7,273 nucleotides of DNA from Syntrophus sp964555065 (GCA_964555065.1 CAZKRB010000093.1:1-7273), one strand, 5' to 3'; positions 1-5,098 are shown, counted from the first letter of the stretch. Numbers and translations: made by a program. Notes: generated from the letters alone by a model not told the origin.

Positions 1-1024
1 GCTGGGGGCGGAGCACGGCATCCTGATCAAGGGCGGGGAAAGCCTGGAAAAGGCCTACCGGCTGACCACCGTGGTGTTCGACAAGACGGGCACCCTGACC
101 CGGGGCGAGCCGGAAGTGACGGACATCGTGGCGGCACAGGGGATCGCCCCGGAGAAAGTCCTCCAGACGGCGCTTTCCCTTGAATCGCTGTCGGAGCATC
201 CCCTGGCCCAGGCCATCGTAAACCGGGGGAAAGGTTCGGGGCTTACACCCCTGCCCGCGGAAAAATTCGAGGCGCTTACCGGGCTGGGGGCGCGGGCGGT
301 CATCGATGGGAGGCCCTGTCTGCTGGGAAACCTGAGGCTGATGGTGCAGGAAGGCATGGACCTGCAGGGAATGGATCTGACGGCGGCCGACCTGGCCGGC
401 CAGGGAAAGACCTGCGTCCTCATCGCCGAGGAGGGGCTGGTTCTCGGCCTGATCGCCCTGTCCGATGTCCCCCGGGAATCGGCAAAGGCGGCCGTCGCCG
501 AACTGAAGGCCGCGGGGCTTAAGGTGGCCATGATCACCGGGGACAACGTCAGCACCGGCCAGGCCATCGGCCGGCAACTGGGGATCGAGCAGGTCCTGGC
601 GGAAGTGCTGCCCGGCGACAAGGCGAAGGAAATCCGGCGGCTCCAGCAGGAAGGGCAGATCGTGGCCATGGTGGGCGACGGGATCAACGACGCCCCGGCC
701 CTGACGGCGGCGGATATCGGCATCGCCGTCGGCGCCGGAACGGATGTGGCCATCGAGGCCAGCGACATCACCCTGATGACGGGCGATCTCCAGGCTGTTC
801 CCCGGGCGATCCGGCTTTCCTTCGAAACGATGAAGGTCATCCGCCAGAACCTCTTCTGGGCCTTCATCTACAACATCATCGGCATTCCCATCGCCGCGGG
901 GGCGCTCTATCCCTTCTTCGGCGTCCTCCTGAACCCGGAGTTCGCCGCGGCAGCAATGGCCCTGAGTTCGGTCTCCGTCGTCAGCAATTCCCTGCGCCTC
1001 CGGCATACGGGGATGAAGGGCTGA
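1..1024 (+). CDS. copA: Cu(I)-exporting P1B-type ATPase CopA, C-terminal part (5' truncated by window edge)
   Basis: ATP-driven inner-membrane pump that moves Cu(I) out of the cytoplasm. The reading frame is open from base 2, so the metal-binding domains, first membrane helices and actuator domain lie left of the window; about 340 residues are visible. Seen in order: the phosphorylation motif DKTGTLT (bases 80-100), the nucleotide-domain HP dipeptide (SEHPLA, HP at 197-202), TGD (536-544) and the hinge motif GDGINDAP (674-697). The two last membrane helices carry the residues that in this family define Cu(I) specificity: YN in the seventh helix (869-874) and MxxSS in the eighth (956-970). Cd/Zn/Pb pumps of the same superfamily lack this YN plus MxxSS set. 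The protein ends shortly after the last helix, as usual for CopA. It is convergent with the nitroreductase gene downstream. No frameshift is seen in the visible part. A GTG at 71 is internal and not a real start. Confidence 0.95.
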   Translation, partial: LGAEHGILIKGGESLEKAYRLTTVVFDKTGTLTRGEPEVTDIVAAQGIAPEKVLQTALSLESLSEHPLAQAIVNRGKGSGLTPLPAEKFEALTGLGARAVIDGRPCLLGNLRLMVQEGMDLQGMDLTAADLAGQGKTCVLIAEEGLVLGLIALSDVPRESAKAAVAELKAAGLKVAMITGDNVSTGQAIGRQLGIEQVLAEVLPGDKAKEIRRLQQEGQIVAMVGDGINDAPALTAADIGIAVGAGTDVAIEASDITLMTGDLQAVPRAIRLSFETMKVIRQNLFWAFIYNIIGIPIAAGALYPFFGVLLNPEFAAAAMALSSVSVVSNSLRLRHTGMKG

Positions 1025-1186
1025 CCGCGACGGACAGGTCCGGATGGAGGGAAATGCCGGCAGGCCGCAGCCTTTTCGCCTGGACCGGCGGCCCGCACTG
1101 GGCGCTTCCTGCGAAGCGGGTTCCGGGAGGCCTTTCCGCGCTTACCCGCCATTTTCTGGATGGCGCGCCCTGGCCTGGCCTCAAGC

Positions 1187-1220
1187 CCGGGGAAGCGGTT
1201 TCAGGAAAGCGTTTCCCCGG
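1187..1220 (+). terminator. Terminator-like hairpin downstream of copA
   Basis: CCGGGGAA (1187-1194) pairs perfectly with TTCCCCGG (1213-1220). The stem continues inward with a G-U, C-G and G-C pair, one G-G mismatch, then TTT/AAA around a short CAGG loop. A T-rich stretch (1228-1237, TTTTT-CC-TTT) begins about 7 bases after the stem on the plus strand, further away than in a textbook intrinsic terminator. No T run follows on the minus strand. It sits in the 237-bp gap between two convergent genes, 163 bases after the copA stop, so it most likely ends the copA transcript. A second small hairpin (CGCTTC/GAAGCG, 1103-1118) lies nearer the stop but has no T tract. Confidence 0.5.
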
Positions 1221-1261
1221 CGCCTGGTTTTTCCTTTCCCCTTCCTGGAAGAGGCGTGGGG

Positions 1262-1831
1262 CTAGAGGATCAGATCCGCCAGCGGCCGTTTGGGGACATG
1301 ATGGCCACCGTTCTCATCCCGCCAGTAACGGATGTCTCCCTCCGGTCCGACCGCCTCCAGAAAAACGGATTCACTGGGCCGGCCAAGGGCCAGCACCAGC
1401 AGGATGTCATAGTGCTGGGGAATGTTCAGGGCGTACCGCAGGGCCTCCCGTTTGATCGAGGCGATCATGCATCCCCCCAGCCCCCTTTCCACCGCTCCCA
1501 GCATCATGCTCTGGGCGGCAATGCCATGGTCGCAGCCGAAGGAGCGGGTCACGGTGGTGTCGCCGAGAATCACGACATAGCTCGAAGGCCGCTCTCCCTC
1601 CGCGGGACCGGACCAGTCTTTCAGATAACCCGCCCAGGCCAGGCAGGGGAAGATGGAGGCGTTCTTCCGGGGATCGACGGAAAGGACGTACCGGAGCGGC
1701 TGAAGGTTGGCCGCCGAAGGCGAGAGCCGGGCCAGATCCACCAGTTCCCTCAGCGTCTCTTCCGAGGGCGGTTCGTTTTCTTTAAAGCGGCGGTAACTCC
1801 GGTTTTTCATAACCAGTTCCAGAAGTGTCAT
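1262..1831 (-). CDS. Nitroreductase-family FMN-dependent oxidoreductase
   Basis: A 189-residue member of the nitroreductase (NfsB/NADH-oxidase-like, COG0778) family, expected to be a cytoplasmic FMN flavoprotein that passes electrons from NAD(P)H to an unidentified acceptor. Seen: the N-terminal NRSYRRF segment (residues 10-16), whose arginines bind the FMN phosphate in this family; SPSAANLQPLRY (37-48), which matches the conserved S-x-x-N-x-Q-P flavin segment; GLGGCMIAS (117-125); and LALGRPSE (147-154), the usual C-terminal glycine loop. The frame extends upstream to an ATG at 1888, but that would overlap the preceding gene. The ATG at 1831 has a very strong GGAGGAGGAG Shine-Dalgarno just before it and starts where the family homology starts. 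It lies 28 bases after the hydrolase gene and is probably co-transcribed with it. The length is typical of short family members; the substrate cannot be read from sequence. Confidence 0.87.
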   Translation of the reverse strand: MTLLELVMKNRSYRRFKENEPPSEETLRELVDLARLSPSAANLQPLRYVLSVDPRKNASIFPCLAWAGYLKDWSGPAEGERPSSYVVILGDTTVTRSFGCDHGIAAQSMMLGAVERGLGGCMIASIKREALRYALNIPQHYDILLVLALGRPSESVFLEAVGPEGDIRYWRDENGGHHVPKRPLADLIL

Positions 1832-1835
1832 TTTC

Positions 1836-1845
1836 TCCTCCTCCT
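1836..1845 (-). promoter_or_regulatory. Strong ribosome binding site of the nitroreductase gene
   Basis: The minus strand reads GGAGGAGGAG ending 4 bases before the ATG at 1831. The repeated GGA units allow several Shine-Dalgarno registers with acceptable spacing. This site supports the start at 1831 over the in-frame ATG at 1888. Confidence 0.75.
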
Positions 1846-1859
1846 TTCCGAATTTGCAC

Positions 1860-2429
1860 TCAAGCCGTTTCGTCCAGTTTCCGCACAAACTGATCCACGG
1901 TCATCACCTGCAGCAGCGGATCCATGGGATTCTTCCGGTAACAGTTCAGGATGGCGTCATGAACTTCCCTTTTGTGGGAGGCGCAGCCGTCCTCGATGAA
2001 GAAAGCGGCGAAATCATGGGCCAGCGCATCCAGAACGGTGGACAGCACGCACCAGTGGGTGGTGATCCCTGTGACGGCCACGGTGTCCACCCCGTGAAGG
2101 CGCAGCGTCTGATCGAGATCGGTCTTGAAAAAAGCGCTGAAACGGCGTTTGGGCAGCCAGATATCCGAGGGCTTCTGAACCAGGCGGTCGGTCACCTCGG
2201 CGCCCTCGGTGCCGCGGATGCTGTACTCTTTCATCTTCCCCTTGAAAATGAAGTCCCCGGACAGGAAGCTGTCCGTGGAAAAGATGACGGGAATCGAACG
2301 CTTCCGCGCCTCTTCGGTCAGGCGGTTGATGGCGGGAACGATGGCCTGCGCAAAAGGCGTGATGGGCAGCGGCTGTACCGGATCGAGGGTGTCCTTGACC
2401 ATGTCGATGATGACGACTGCGGGTTTCAT
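1860..2429 (-). CDS. Isochorismatase-family cysteine hydrolase
   Basis: A 189-residue cytoplasmic alpha/beta hydrolase of the isochorismatase/nicotinamidase superfamily. Seen: VVIID at the N-terminus with the catalytic Asp (D9), a lysine in WLPKRRFSAF (K94), and the nucleophilic cysteine in GITTHWCV (C127). Together these form the family's Asp-Lys-Cys triad. RGTEGAEV (72-79) is the usual pre-catalytic loop. After strand two the protein has STDSF (51-55), where nicotinamidases have a metal-binding D-x-H. The PncA-type zinc/iron site therefore seems absent, and nicotinamidase is less likely than a metal-free amidase or isochorismatase-like activity. The ATG at 2429 is chosen because CAGGAG lies 9 bases upstream and homology begins there; the frame continues upstream to 2570 without family sequence. 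It is the first gene of a two-gene unit with the nitroreductase. Its true substrate is unknown. Confidence 0.88.
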   Translation of the reverse strand: MKPAVVIIDMVKDTLDPVQPLPITPFAQAIVPAINRLTEEARKRSIPVIFSTDSFLSGDFIFKGKMKEYSIRGTEGAEVTDRLVQKPSDIWLPKRRFSAFFKTDLDQTLRLHGVDTVAVTGITTHWCVLSTVLDALAHDFAAFFIEDGCASHKREVHDAILNCYRKNPMDPLLQVMTVDQFVRKLDETA

Positions 2430-2480
2430 AAGCGCATGCTCCTGTAAATAAAGTATGATTCGGGAAACACTGACTGCACC

Positions 2481-2507
2481 ATAATAAGGAGGGCGTCCGG
2501 TAGTCAA
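2481..2507 (-). promoter_or_regulatory. Possible promoter for the hydrolase-nitroreductase unit
   Basis: On the minus strand TTGACT (2507-2502) and TATTAT (2486-2481) each match the sigma-70 boxes at five of six positions. They are separated by 15 bases, which is shorter than the preferred 17. Transcription would begin about 45 bases before the ATG at 2429. This is plausible by position, but the spacing weakens it. Confidence 0.35.
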
Positions 2508-2550
2508 GCCAAAAAACGGCGCCGTCGGTCCCGCAGCGTCACAGGGTCGA

Positions 2551-2568
2551 GTCATCCATGGTGATGAC
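2551..2568. repeat. Inverted repeat in the divergent control region
   Basis: GTCATC (2551-2556) and GATGAC (2563-2568) are perfect inverted copies around CATGGT. With a two-base gap the arms extend to GAG...CTC. The site lies between the minus-strand hydrolase unit and the plus-strand regulator, so it could be an operator for either side or a chance hairpin. Confidence 0.35.
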
Positions 2569-2574
2569 ACTCTG

Positions 2575-2599
2575 AATGAACGTCATAAAAACGTTGATT
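2575..2599. promoter_or_regulatory. Imperfect 25-bp palindrome, candidate operator
   Basis: AATGAACGT (2575-2583) and ACGTTGATT (2591-2599) are inverted copies matching at eight of nine positions around a 7-base AT-rich centre. Half-site length and spacing suit a dimeric winged-helix regulator. It lies 28 bases upstream of the ATG at 2628. The half-site AACGTTGA (2590-2597) recurs at 2753-2760, overlapping the alternative TTG start of the regulator. Which protein binds it is unknown. Confidence 0.4.
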
Positions 2600-2682
2600 G
2601 CATTTTAAACTGTAAGGACGGATATTTATGCTTAACTCTCAGCCATTGACGGGGCGCCATGCCGTCGGCGTCATACTTTGTC

Positions 2683-2721
2683 TTGATTTTTCCGGCGGAT
2701 CTGTAATAAAAAACATAAAAT
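2683..2721 (+). promoter_or_regulatory. Possible promoter of the ModE-like regulator
   Basis: TTGATT (2683-2688) is followed by AT-rich TAATAA (2704-2709, 15-base spacing) and TAAAAT (2716-2721), after which the sequence stays AT-rich up to the AAAGGA site. A promoter here would fit the TTG start at 2757 rather than the ATG at 2628. No box pair has ideal spacing, so this is weak. Confidence 0.25.
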
Positions 2722-2756
2722 ATCAAATCGAAATCATCGGACAAAGGAATCTAACG

Positions 2757-3122
2757 TTGAAAATTCAATACAAGATCTGGCTGGAGGAGGACGGTCGAGT
2801 CCTCTTCGGGATAGGCCGCGACGAGCTGCTGAAGGCGATCGCGGAATGCAGAAGTCTGAATGCCGCCGCCAAGAAGCTGAATATGTCGTACCGGGCGGCG
2901 TGGGGCAGGCTGAAGGCTTCCGAGAAAAGGCTGGGCATCCCCCTCGTGGAAATCGAATCGCAGAAGCAGGGAATGCGCCTGACCGAGCAGGCTGAAGCGC
3001 TGTTGAAGGCTTTTGAGGAGCTTCACGAGGAAGTCGGCGCCCTGATTGCCGAACGGACGCAACAGTTGTCCTTTCTCTGCGCCCCTGCCGACAAAAAACC
3101 GGAATCTTCCGAAAGTCCCTAA
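2757..3122 (+). CDS. ModE N-terminal-type winged helix-turn-helix regulator (no ligand domain)
   Basis: A small DNA-binding protein like the N-terminal domain of the molybdate regulator ModE. Seen with the TTG start (121 residues): IQYKIWLEEDGRVLFG (3-18), the family's opening strand segment, then the helix-turn-helix and wing over residues 22-65. The core SLNAAAKKLNMSYRAAWGRL (33-52) is the LysR/ModE-type recognition unit. A helical segment (about 76-105, rich in A/L/E) probably dimerises, and a polar tail follows. Full ModE proteins are about 260 residues with two molybdate-binding TOBE-type domains; these are absent, so it cannot sense molybdate the way ModE does. The TTG start has AAAGGA 8 bases upstream and coincides with the start of homology. 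An in-frame ATG at 2628 with AAGGA 9 bases upstream would add 43 residues unlike the family. The protein is transcribed away from the hydrolase unit. Its targets are unknown. Confidence 0.78.
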   Translation: MKIQYKIWLEEDGRVLFGIGRDELLKAIAECRSLNAAAKKLNMSYRAAWGRLKASEKRLGIPLVEIESQKQGMRLTEQAEALLKAFEELHEEVGALIAERTQQLSFLCAPADKKPESSESP

Positions 3123-3198
3123 GCAACATTCTCTCTCCAAGATTTCCCCCCCCCAACCTCGCTTAAATCCTATGCCCCCTCCCGGAGGAAATTTTTCC

Positions 3199-3226
3199 TT
3201 GACATTATGTATATAATGACATAATG
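3199..3226 (+). promoter_or_regulatory. Promoter-like TTGACA box embedded in nested AT-rich palindromes
   Basis: TTGACA (3199-3204) is a perfect sigma-70 -35 box, and CATAAT (3220-3225) could be its -10 box at a short 15-base spacing. The same bases form overlapping symmetry: CATTAT (3203-3208) and ATAATG (3213-3218) are perfect inverted copies around GTAT, CATTATG (3203-3209) also pairs with CATAATG (3220-3226), and ATAATGA is directly repeated at 3213 and 3221. Such overlap of a promoter with AT-rich dyads is typical of repressor operators. The ModE-like gene ends 76 bases upstream, making its product a candidate ligand. The promoter points at the IS remnant. Confidence 0.45.
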
Positions 3227-3245
3227 AATTGAAAAATTACCTTGC

Positions 3246-3333
3246 ATTACTCAGGGCAACAATTCATTACTTATTCTTACAATAAAGTCTTGGCCGGCTC
3301 GTCTTGAATCGCCATCTGTTGTCACTGAGTAAT
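3246..3333. repeat. Spaced inverted repeat, about 88 bp end to end
   Basis: ATTACTCAG-gg-CAACA (3246-3261) is mirrored by TGTTG-tca-CTGAGTAAT (3317-3333). The outer 9 bases and inner 5 bases of each arm match perfectly around a 2- or 3-base interruption, with 55 bases between the arms. It could be the ends of a miniature element, part of the IS flank, or a regulatory dyad. No target duplication is visible at its borders. Confidence 0.35.
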
Positions 3334-3931
3334 CGACTCATCAAGGTTGTGGGTCGCCATCGGCTCAGCGGCATGCGCGCTGCGTCTCATGTGGCGGCAG
3401 GGCGATGGATTCCCGTTGAGTTAGAAAAGGAGAGACAGGAATGGGACCGAAAAGAAAAAAGTACACCCCGGCTTTTAAAGCCAAGGTTGTCCTGGAAGCC
3501 ATTCGAGAACAGAAAACTTCGGTGGAGCTCGCCGACCGGTACCAGGTTCATCCCGTTCAGATTCGGAACTGGAAGGTCATCGCCACCCGGGGACTGGCGG
3601 ATCTTTTCTCCAACCATAAAAATAATACGGATGCGGAAAAAGACAAACAGATTCAGAACCTTTCCCGGCAGGTGAACCGGCTTCAGAAGGAGTTGGAATG
3701 GCTGCGGGAAAGCCTGGATTTGAGTCATCGGGACCGCGTATCCCTCATCGACCGGGAATGCCTGGACATCGCCGTCTGCCGCCAGGCGGAGCTGCTCGGA
3801 GTCTCCCGCTCCAGCGTTTACTATCAGCGGGCAGCAAACAACGGCCATCGGCAGGATGGGCAGTTAAAGAGCCAGGCCGGCGTTTAAGGATGTTCGGCGA
3901 TGCCGGACGGAAAAGTGAATGGCGCTGATTT
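3300..3931 (+). mobile_element. Remnant of an IS3-family insertion sequence (ends approximate)
   Basis: The transposase fragment at 3441-3887 marks a decayed IS3-group element. The left limit is uncertain: a TGA-starting segment near 3305 (TGAATCGCCATC) is a conceivable left end but has no proven partner. The right part of the element, including the catalytic region and right terminal repeat, is missing, and the convergent gene begins its stop codon at 3932. The loss looks like a deletion from the OrfB N-terminus to near this point. No target-site duplication could be identified. Confidence 0.5.
3441..3887 (+). CDS. Truncated IS3-family transposase (OrfA plus N-terminus of OrfB)
   Basis: The first ~95 residues are a standard IS3-family OrfA. 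They comprise a basic helix-turn-helix (KAKVVLEAIREQKTSVELAD, 13-32, through VHPVQIRNWK, 36-45) that binds the element ends, then a leucine zipper (about 66-93, heptad leucines in QNLSRQVNRLQKELEWL) for multimerisation. In the same frame follows sequence typical of the OrfB N-terminus, ending in CRQAELLGVSRSSVYYQ (113-129). After residue 129 (base 3827) family similarity stops and 19 unrelated residues lead to a stop. The catalytic DDE domain of OrfB, normally some 230 residues, is absent, so the protein cannot transpose DNA by itself. The start has AGGAG 8 bases upstream. OrfA and OrfB are usually joined by a programmed -1 frameshift; here they are already in frame and no A-rich slippery site is seen at the junction. 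The gene ends 44 bases before the end of the convergent trmO-like gene. Confidence 0.85.
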   Translation: MGPKRKKYTPAFKAKVVLEAIREQKTSVELADRYQVHPVQIRNWKVIATRGLADLFSNHKNNTDAEKDKQIQNLSRQVNRLQKELEWLRESLDLSHRDRVSLIDRECLDIAVCRQAELLGVSRSSVYYQRAANNGHRQDGQLKSQAGV

Positions 3932-4738
3932 TCAGGTGATCTCGATTTCAAAAAGCTCCTCGTCGGAAAGGAATTCGCCCCGGTCCGGATCAGCCTCTTT
4001 CGACACGGTCAAGGAAATCCGCCTGCCCCTTTTGGTCCAGATGCTGCGCATTCTCTCCCCCGAGGCTTGATAGGAAAACCGCGGGGGATTTGCCAGCCGG
4101 GCCCGGGACAATCCCTGCAGAACATCGGCAAGGCAGGCGGATCCGGTCACTTCAACAGACAGCTCGTCATTATTCAGTTTTCCCCATTCCTCCTGGACAA
4201 TCAACCCCATCCGCACAGCGATCCGCAGGCCCGTGCACTTTTCCCGGTGGTGGGCCAGGGCTTCCTTTTCCAGGAGGTTTTTCTTCATTTTGCTGCTGAC
4301 CGGAATAATCTCCGGCGTTCGGGGCGAAAAAACGATATCCTGCTCGAAGTACGGCTTGATGTCCAGCACGGCGGTTCCGTCCACCGCATCGAGTCCGCTT
4401 ACGTGAAGGCGGTTTTTCTCAATCCGTTCCAGCTGCACCAGGGTCAGGGCGATGGGGTTCGGCCGAACCGGAGTCCTCAGGGCAAAAACCCCGAATTTCA
4501 GCACCTCGGGATTCACCCTTGTCGGAGAGGCCGTGAGGACATTCCGTCTGGCTTCGTGAAACCAGGACAGGATCCACAGGTGCGAGTTCTCTCCGATCCT
4601 TTCGAGGGCGGCCGCGTACTGGGGGAAAACTTCGACGATCGCCCGGTTCCCCTCGGGCGACATGTCCGCTGTGGAGACTTCCGCCGAGCGGACGATTCCG
4701 ATGGGCCTCAATTCGATGGAATGGATGCCGGCGCTCAT
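3932..4738 (-). CDS. trmO: TrmO/TsaA-family tRNA methyltransferase-like protein with FmdE-like C-terminal domain
   Basis: 268 residues in two parts. Residues 8-135 are a TsaA/TrmO (UPF0066) domain, which in characterised members uses S-adenosylmethionine to N6-methylate t6A37 in tRNA. Seen: LRPIGIVRS (10-18), SHLWILSWFHEA (52-63), the signature FGVFALRTPVRPNPIAL (82-98) and DGTAVLDIKPY (120-130). Residues about 158-245 resemble the core of FmdE, a protein linked to molybdenum/tungsten formylmethanofuran dehydrogenase operons. HHREKCTGLRIAVRMG (163-178) corresponds to the FmdE H-x-H-x-C-P-G-x-x-x-G-x-R-M helix with C168 kept, and VTGSACLADVLQGL (197-210) to the second cysteine segment (C202). 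The FmdE C-terminal zinc finger is missing. The TrmO assignment is firm; the FmdE assignment is from pattern memory. The ATG at 4738 has AGGAGG 6 bases upstream and overlaps the end of a possible small ORF. Whether it still methylates tRNA or acts in metal-cofactor handling is open. Confidence 0.88.
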   Translation of the reverse strand: MSAGIHSIELRPIGIVRSAEVSTADMSPEGNRAIVEVFPQYAAALERIGENSHLWILSWFHEARRNVLTASPTRVNPEVLKFGVFALRTPVRPNPIALTLVQLERIEKNRLHVSGLDAVDGTAVLDIKPYFEQDIVFSPRTPEIIPVSSKMKKNLLEKEALAHHREKCTGLRIAVRMGLIVQEEWGKLNNDELSVEVTGSACLADVLQGLSRARLANPPRFSYQASGERMRSIWTKRGRRISLTVSKEADPDRGEFLSDEELFEIEIT

Positions 4739-4896
4739 GGTCTTCCTCCTTTGTCCAGGCGGTTAATGACCGCCCTATAAATACGGATTTCCTCGATGAC
4801 CACCGCCGGGTTCGCATCGGCGGCTATGCGCCGGATCATCTCTTCATAAAATCTCATGGTCGGGTCTTTTACTTCCCCTATCCTGGCCGCATACAA
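4735..4896 (-). CDS. Possible small protein overlapping the trmO start (40-53 aa)
   Basis: A short open frame whose TGA stop (4737-4735) overlaps the trmO-like ATG (4738-4736) as ATGA, the usual arrangement of translationally coupled genes. From the ATG at 4857 it encodes 40 residues: MRFYEEMIRRIAADANPAVV, then IEEIRIYRAVINRLDKGGRP. From a TTG at 4896 it encodes 53. The frame stays open upstream to a TAG at 4953-4951. The peptide looks helical and charged, without membrane segment or cysteine, and contains no rare-looking run. The ATG lacks a well-placed Shine-Dalgarno; the TTG has GGAAG about 5 bases before it. The AGGAGG of the trmO-like gene lies inside its last codons (Lys-Gly-Gly-Arg). 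It could be a real small partner protein, the tail of a decayed gene, or a chance frame. No family is recognised. Confidence 0.4.
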   Translation of the reverse strand: MYAARIGEVKDPTMRFYEEMIRRIAADANPAVVIEEIRIYRAVINRLDKGGRP

Positions 4897-5065
4897 CGAA
4901 TCTTCCGCTTCTGCAGCGATTTGCTGACTGGTTGATGCTTCTCTATTATCCTACAACATTATCGTACCGCCGGTCATAGATATATTTCAATATCTTCCGA
5001 TCGAACTTCGTCGCCGGCAACCGGATTTCCTTTCACTCCCCCGGAATCTCCTTGAACCTTCATAG

Positions 5066-5098
5066 CAGTGCCGGCCACGATTCCCGCGGCCGGCACTG
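5066..5098 (-). terminator. Long perfect stem-loop downstream of the TonB receptor gene
   Basis: CAGTGCCGGCC (5066-5076) and GGCCGGCACTG (5088-5098) form an 11-bp perfect, mostly G-C stem around an 11-base loop. It lies 66 bases past the receptor stop on the minus strand, where a transcript end is expected. No T run follows on either strand, so it may be a Rho-independent terminator of non-canonical type, an mRNA 3'-end stabiliser, or a copy of a dispersed extragenic palindrome. Confidence 0.45.

Larger units (their letters stand above)
3123..3440. other. Gene-free region between the ModE-like regulator and the IS remnant
   Basis: This 318-bp stretch carries no convincing coding sequence. 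It opens with a pyrimidine-rich segment including nine consecutive C (3146-3154). A short hairpin AGGAAA/TTTCCT follows near 3187-3198. Next come a TTGACA box inside nested AT-rich palindromes (3199-3226) and a spaced inverted repeat (3246-3333). The last 100 bases are more GC-rich and probably include the left flank of the insertion sequence. No clear terminator for the regulator is seen. Confidence 0.7.

Noticed and set aside
55..867. Minus-strand open frame of 270 codons opposite copA
   Set aside because: Composition is Ser/Arg/Pro/Ala-rich as expected from reading GC-rich coding DNA backwards, and copA has all its family motifs on the plus strand.
1044..1455. Overlapping plus-strand open frames in the copA-nitroreductase gap
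   Set aside because: They are Pro/Arg/Gly-rich translations without a ribosome site or family similarity. They run through the hairpin and into the antisense of the nitroreductase gene.
1262..2429. Two adjacent genes of identical length (570 bp), possible duplication
   Set aside because: The proteins belong to unrelated folds (nitroreductase and isochorismatase) with no shared sequence, so equal length is coincidence.
3146..3154. Run of nine C as a possible phase-variation tract
   Set aside because: It lies after the stop of the regulator and more than 40 bases before the nearest promoter box, so slippage there would not switch a reading frame or obvious promoter spacing.
3304..3675. Plus-strand open frame overlapping the transposase start
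   Set aside because: It is out of frame with the recognisable IS3 OrfA protein and its translation is low-complexity basic sequence with no family match.
4941..4970. GATAAT boxes upstream of the small ORF as a minus-strand promoter
   Set aside because: Two -10-like boxes exist, but no acceptable -35 box is found at 16-18 bases. The nearby TTGAAA is about 21 bases away.
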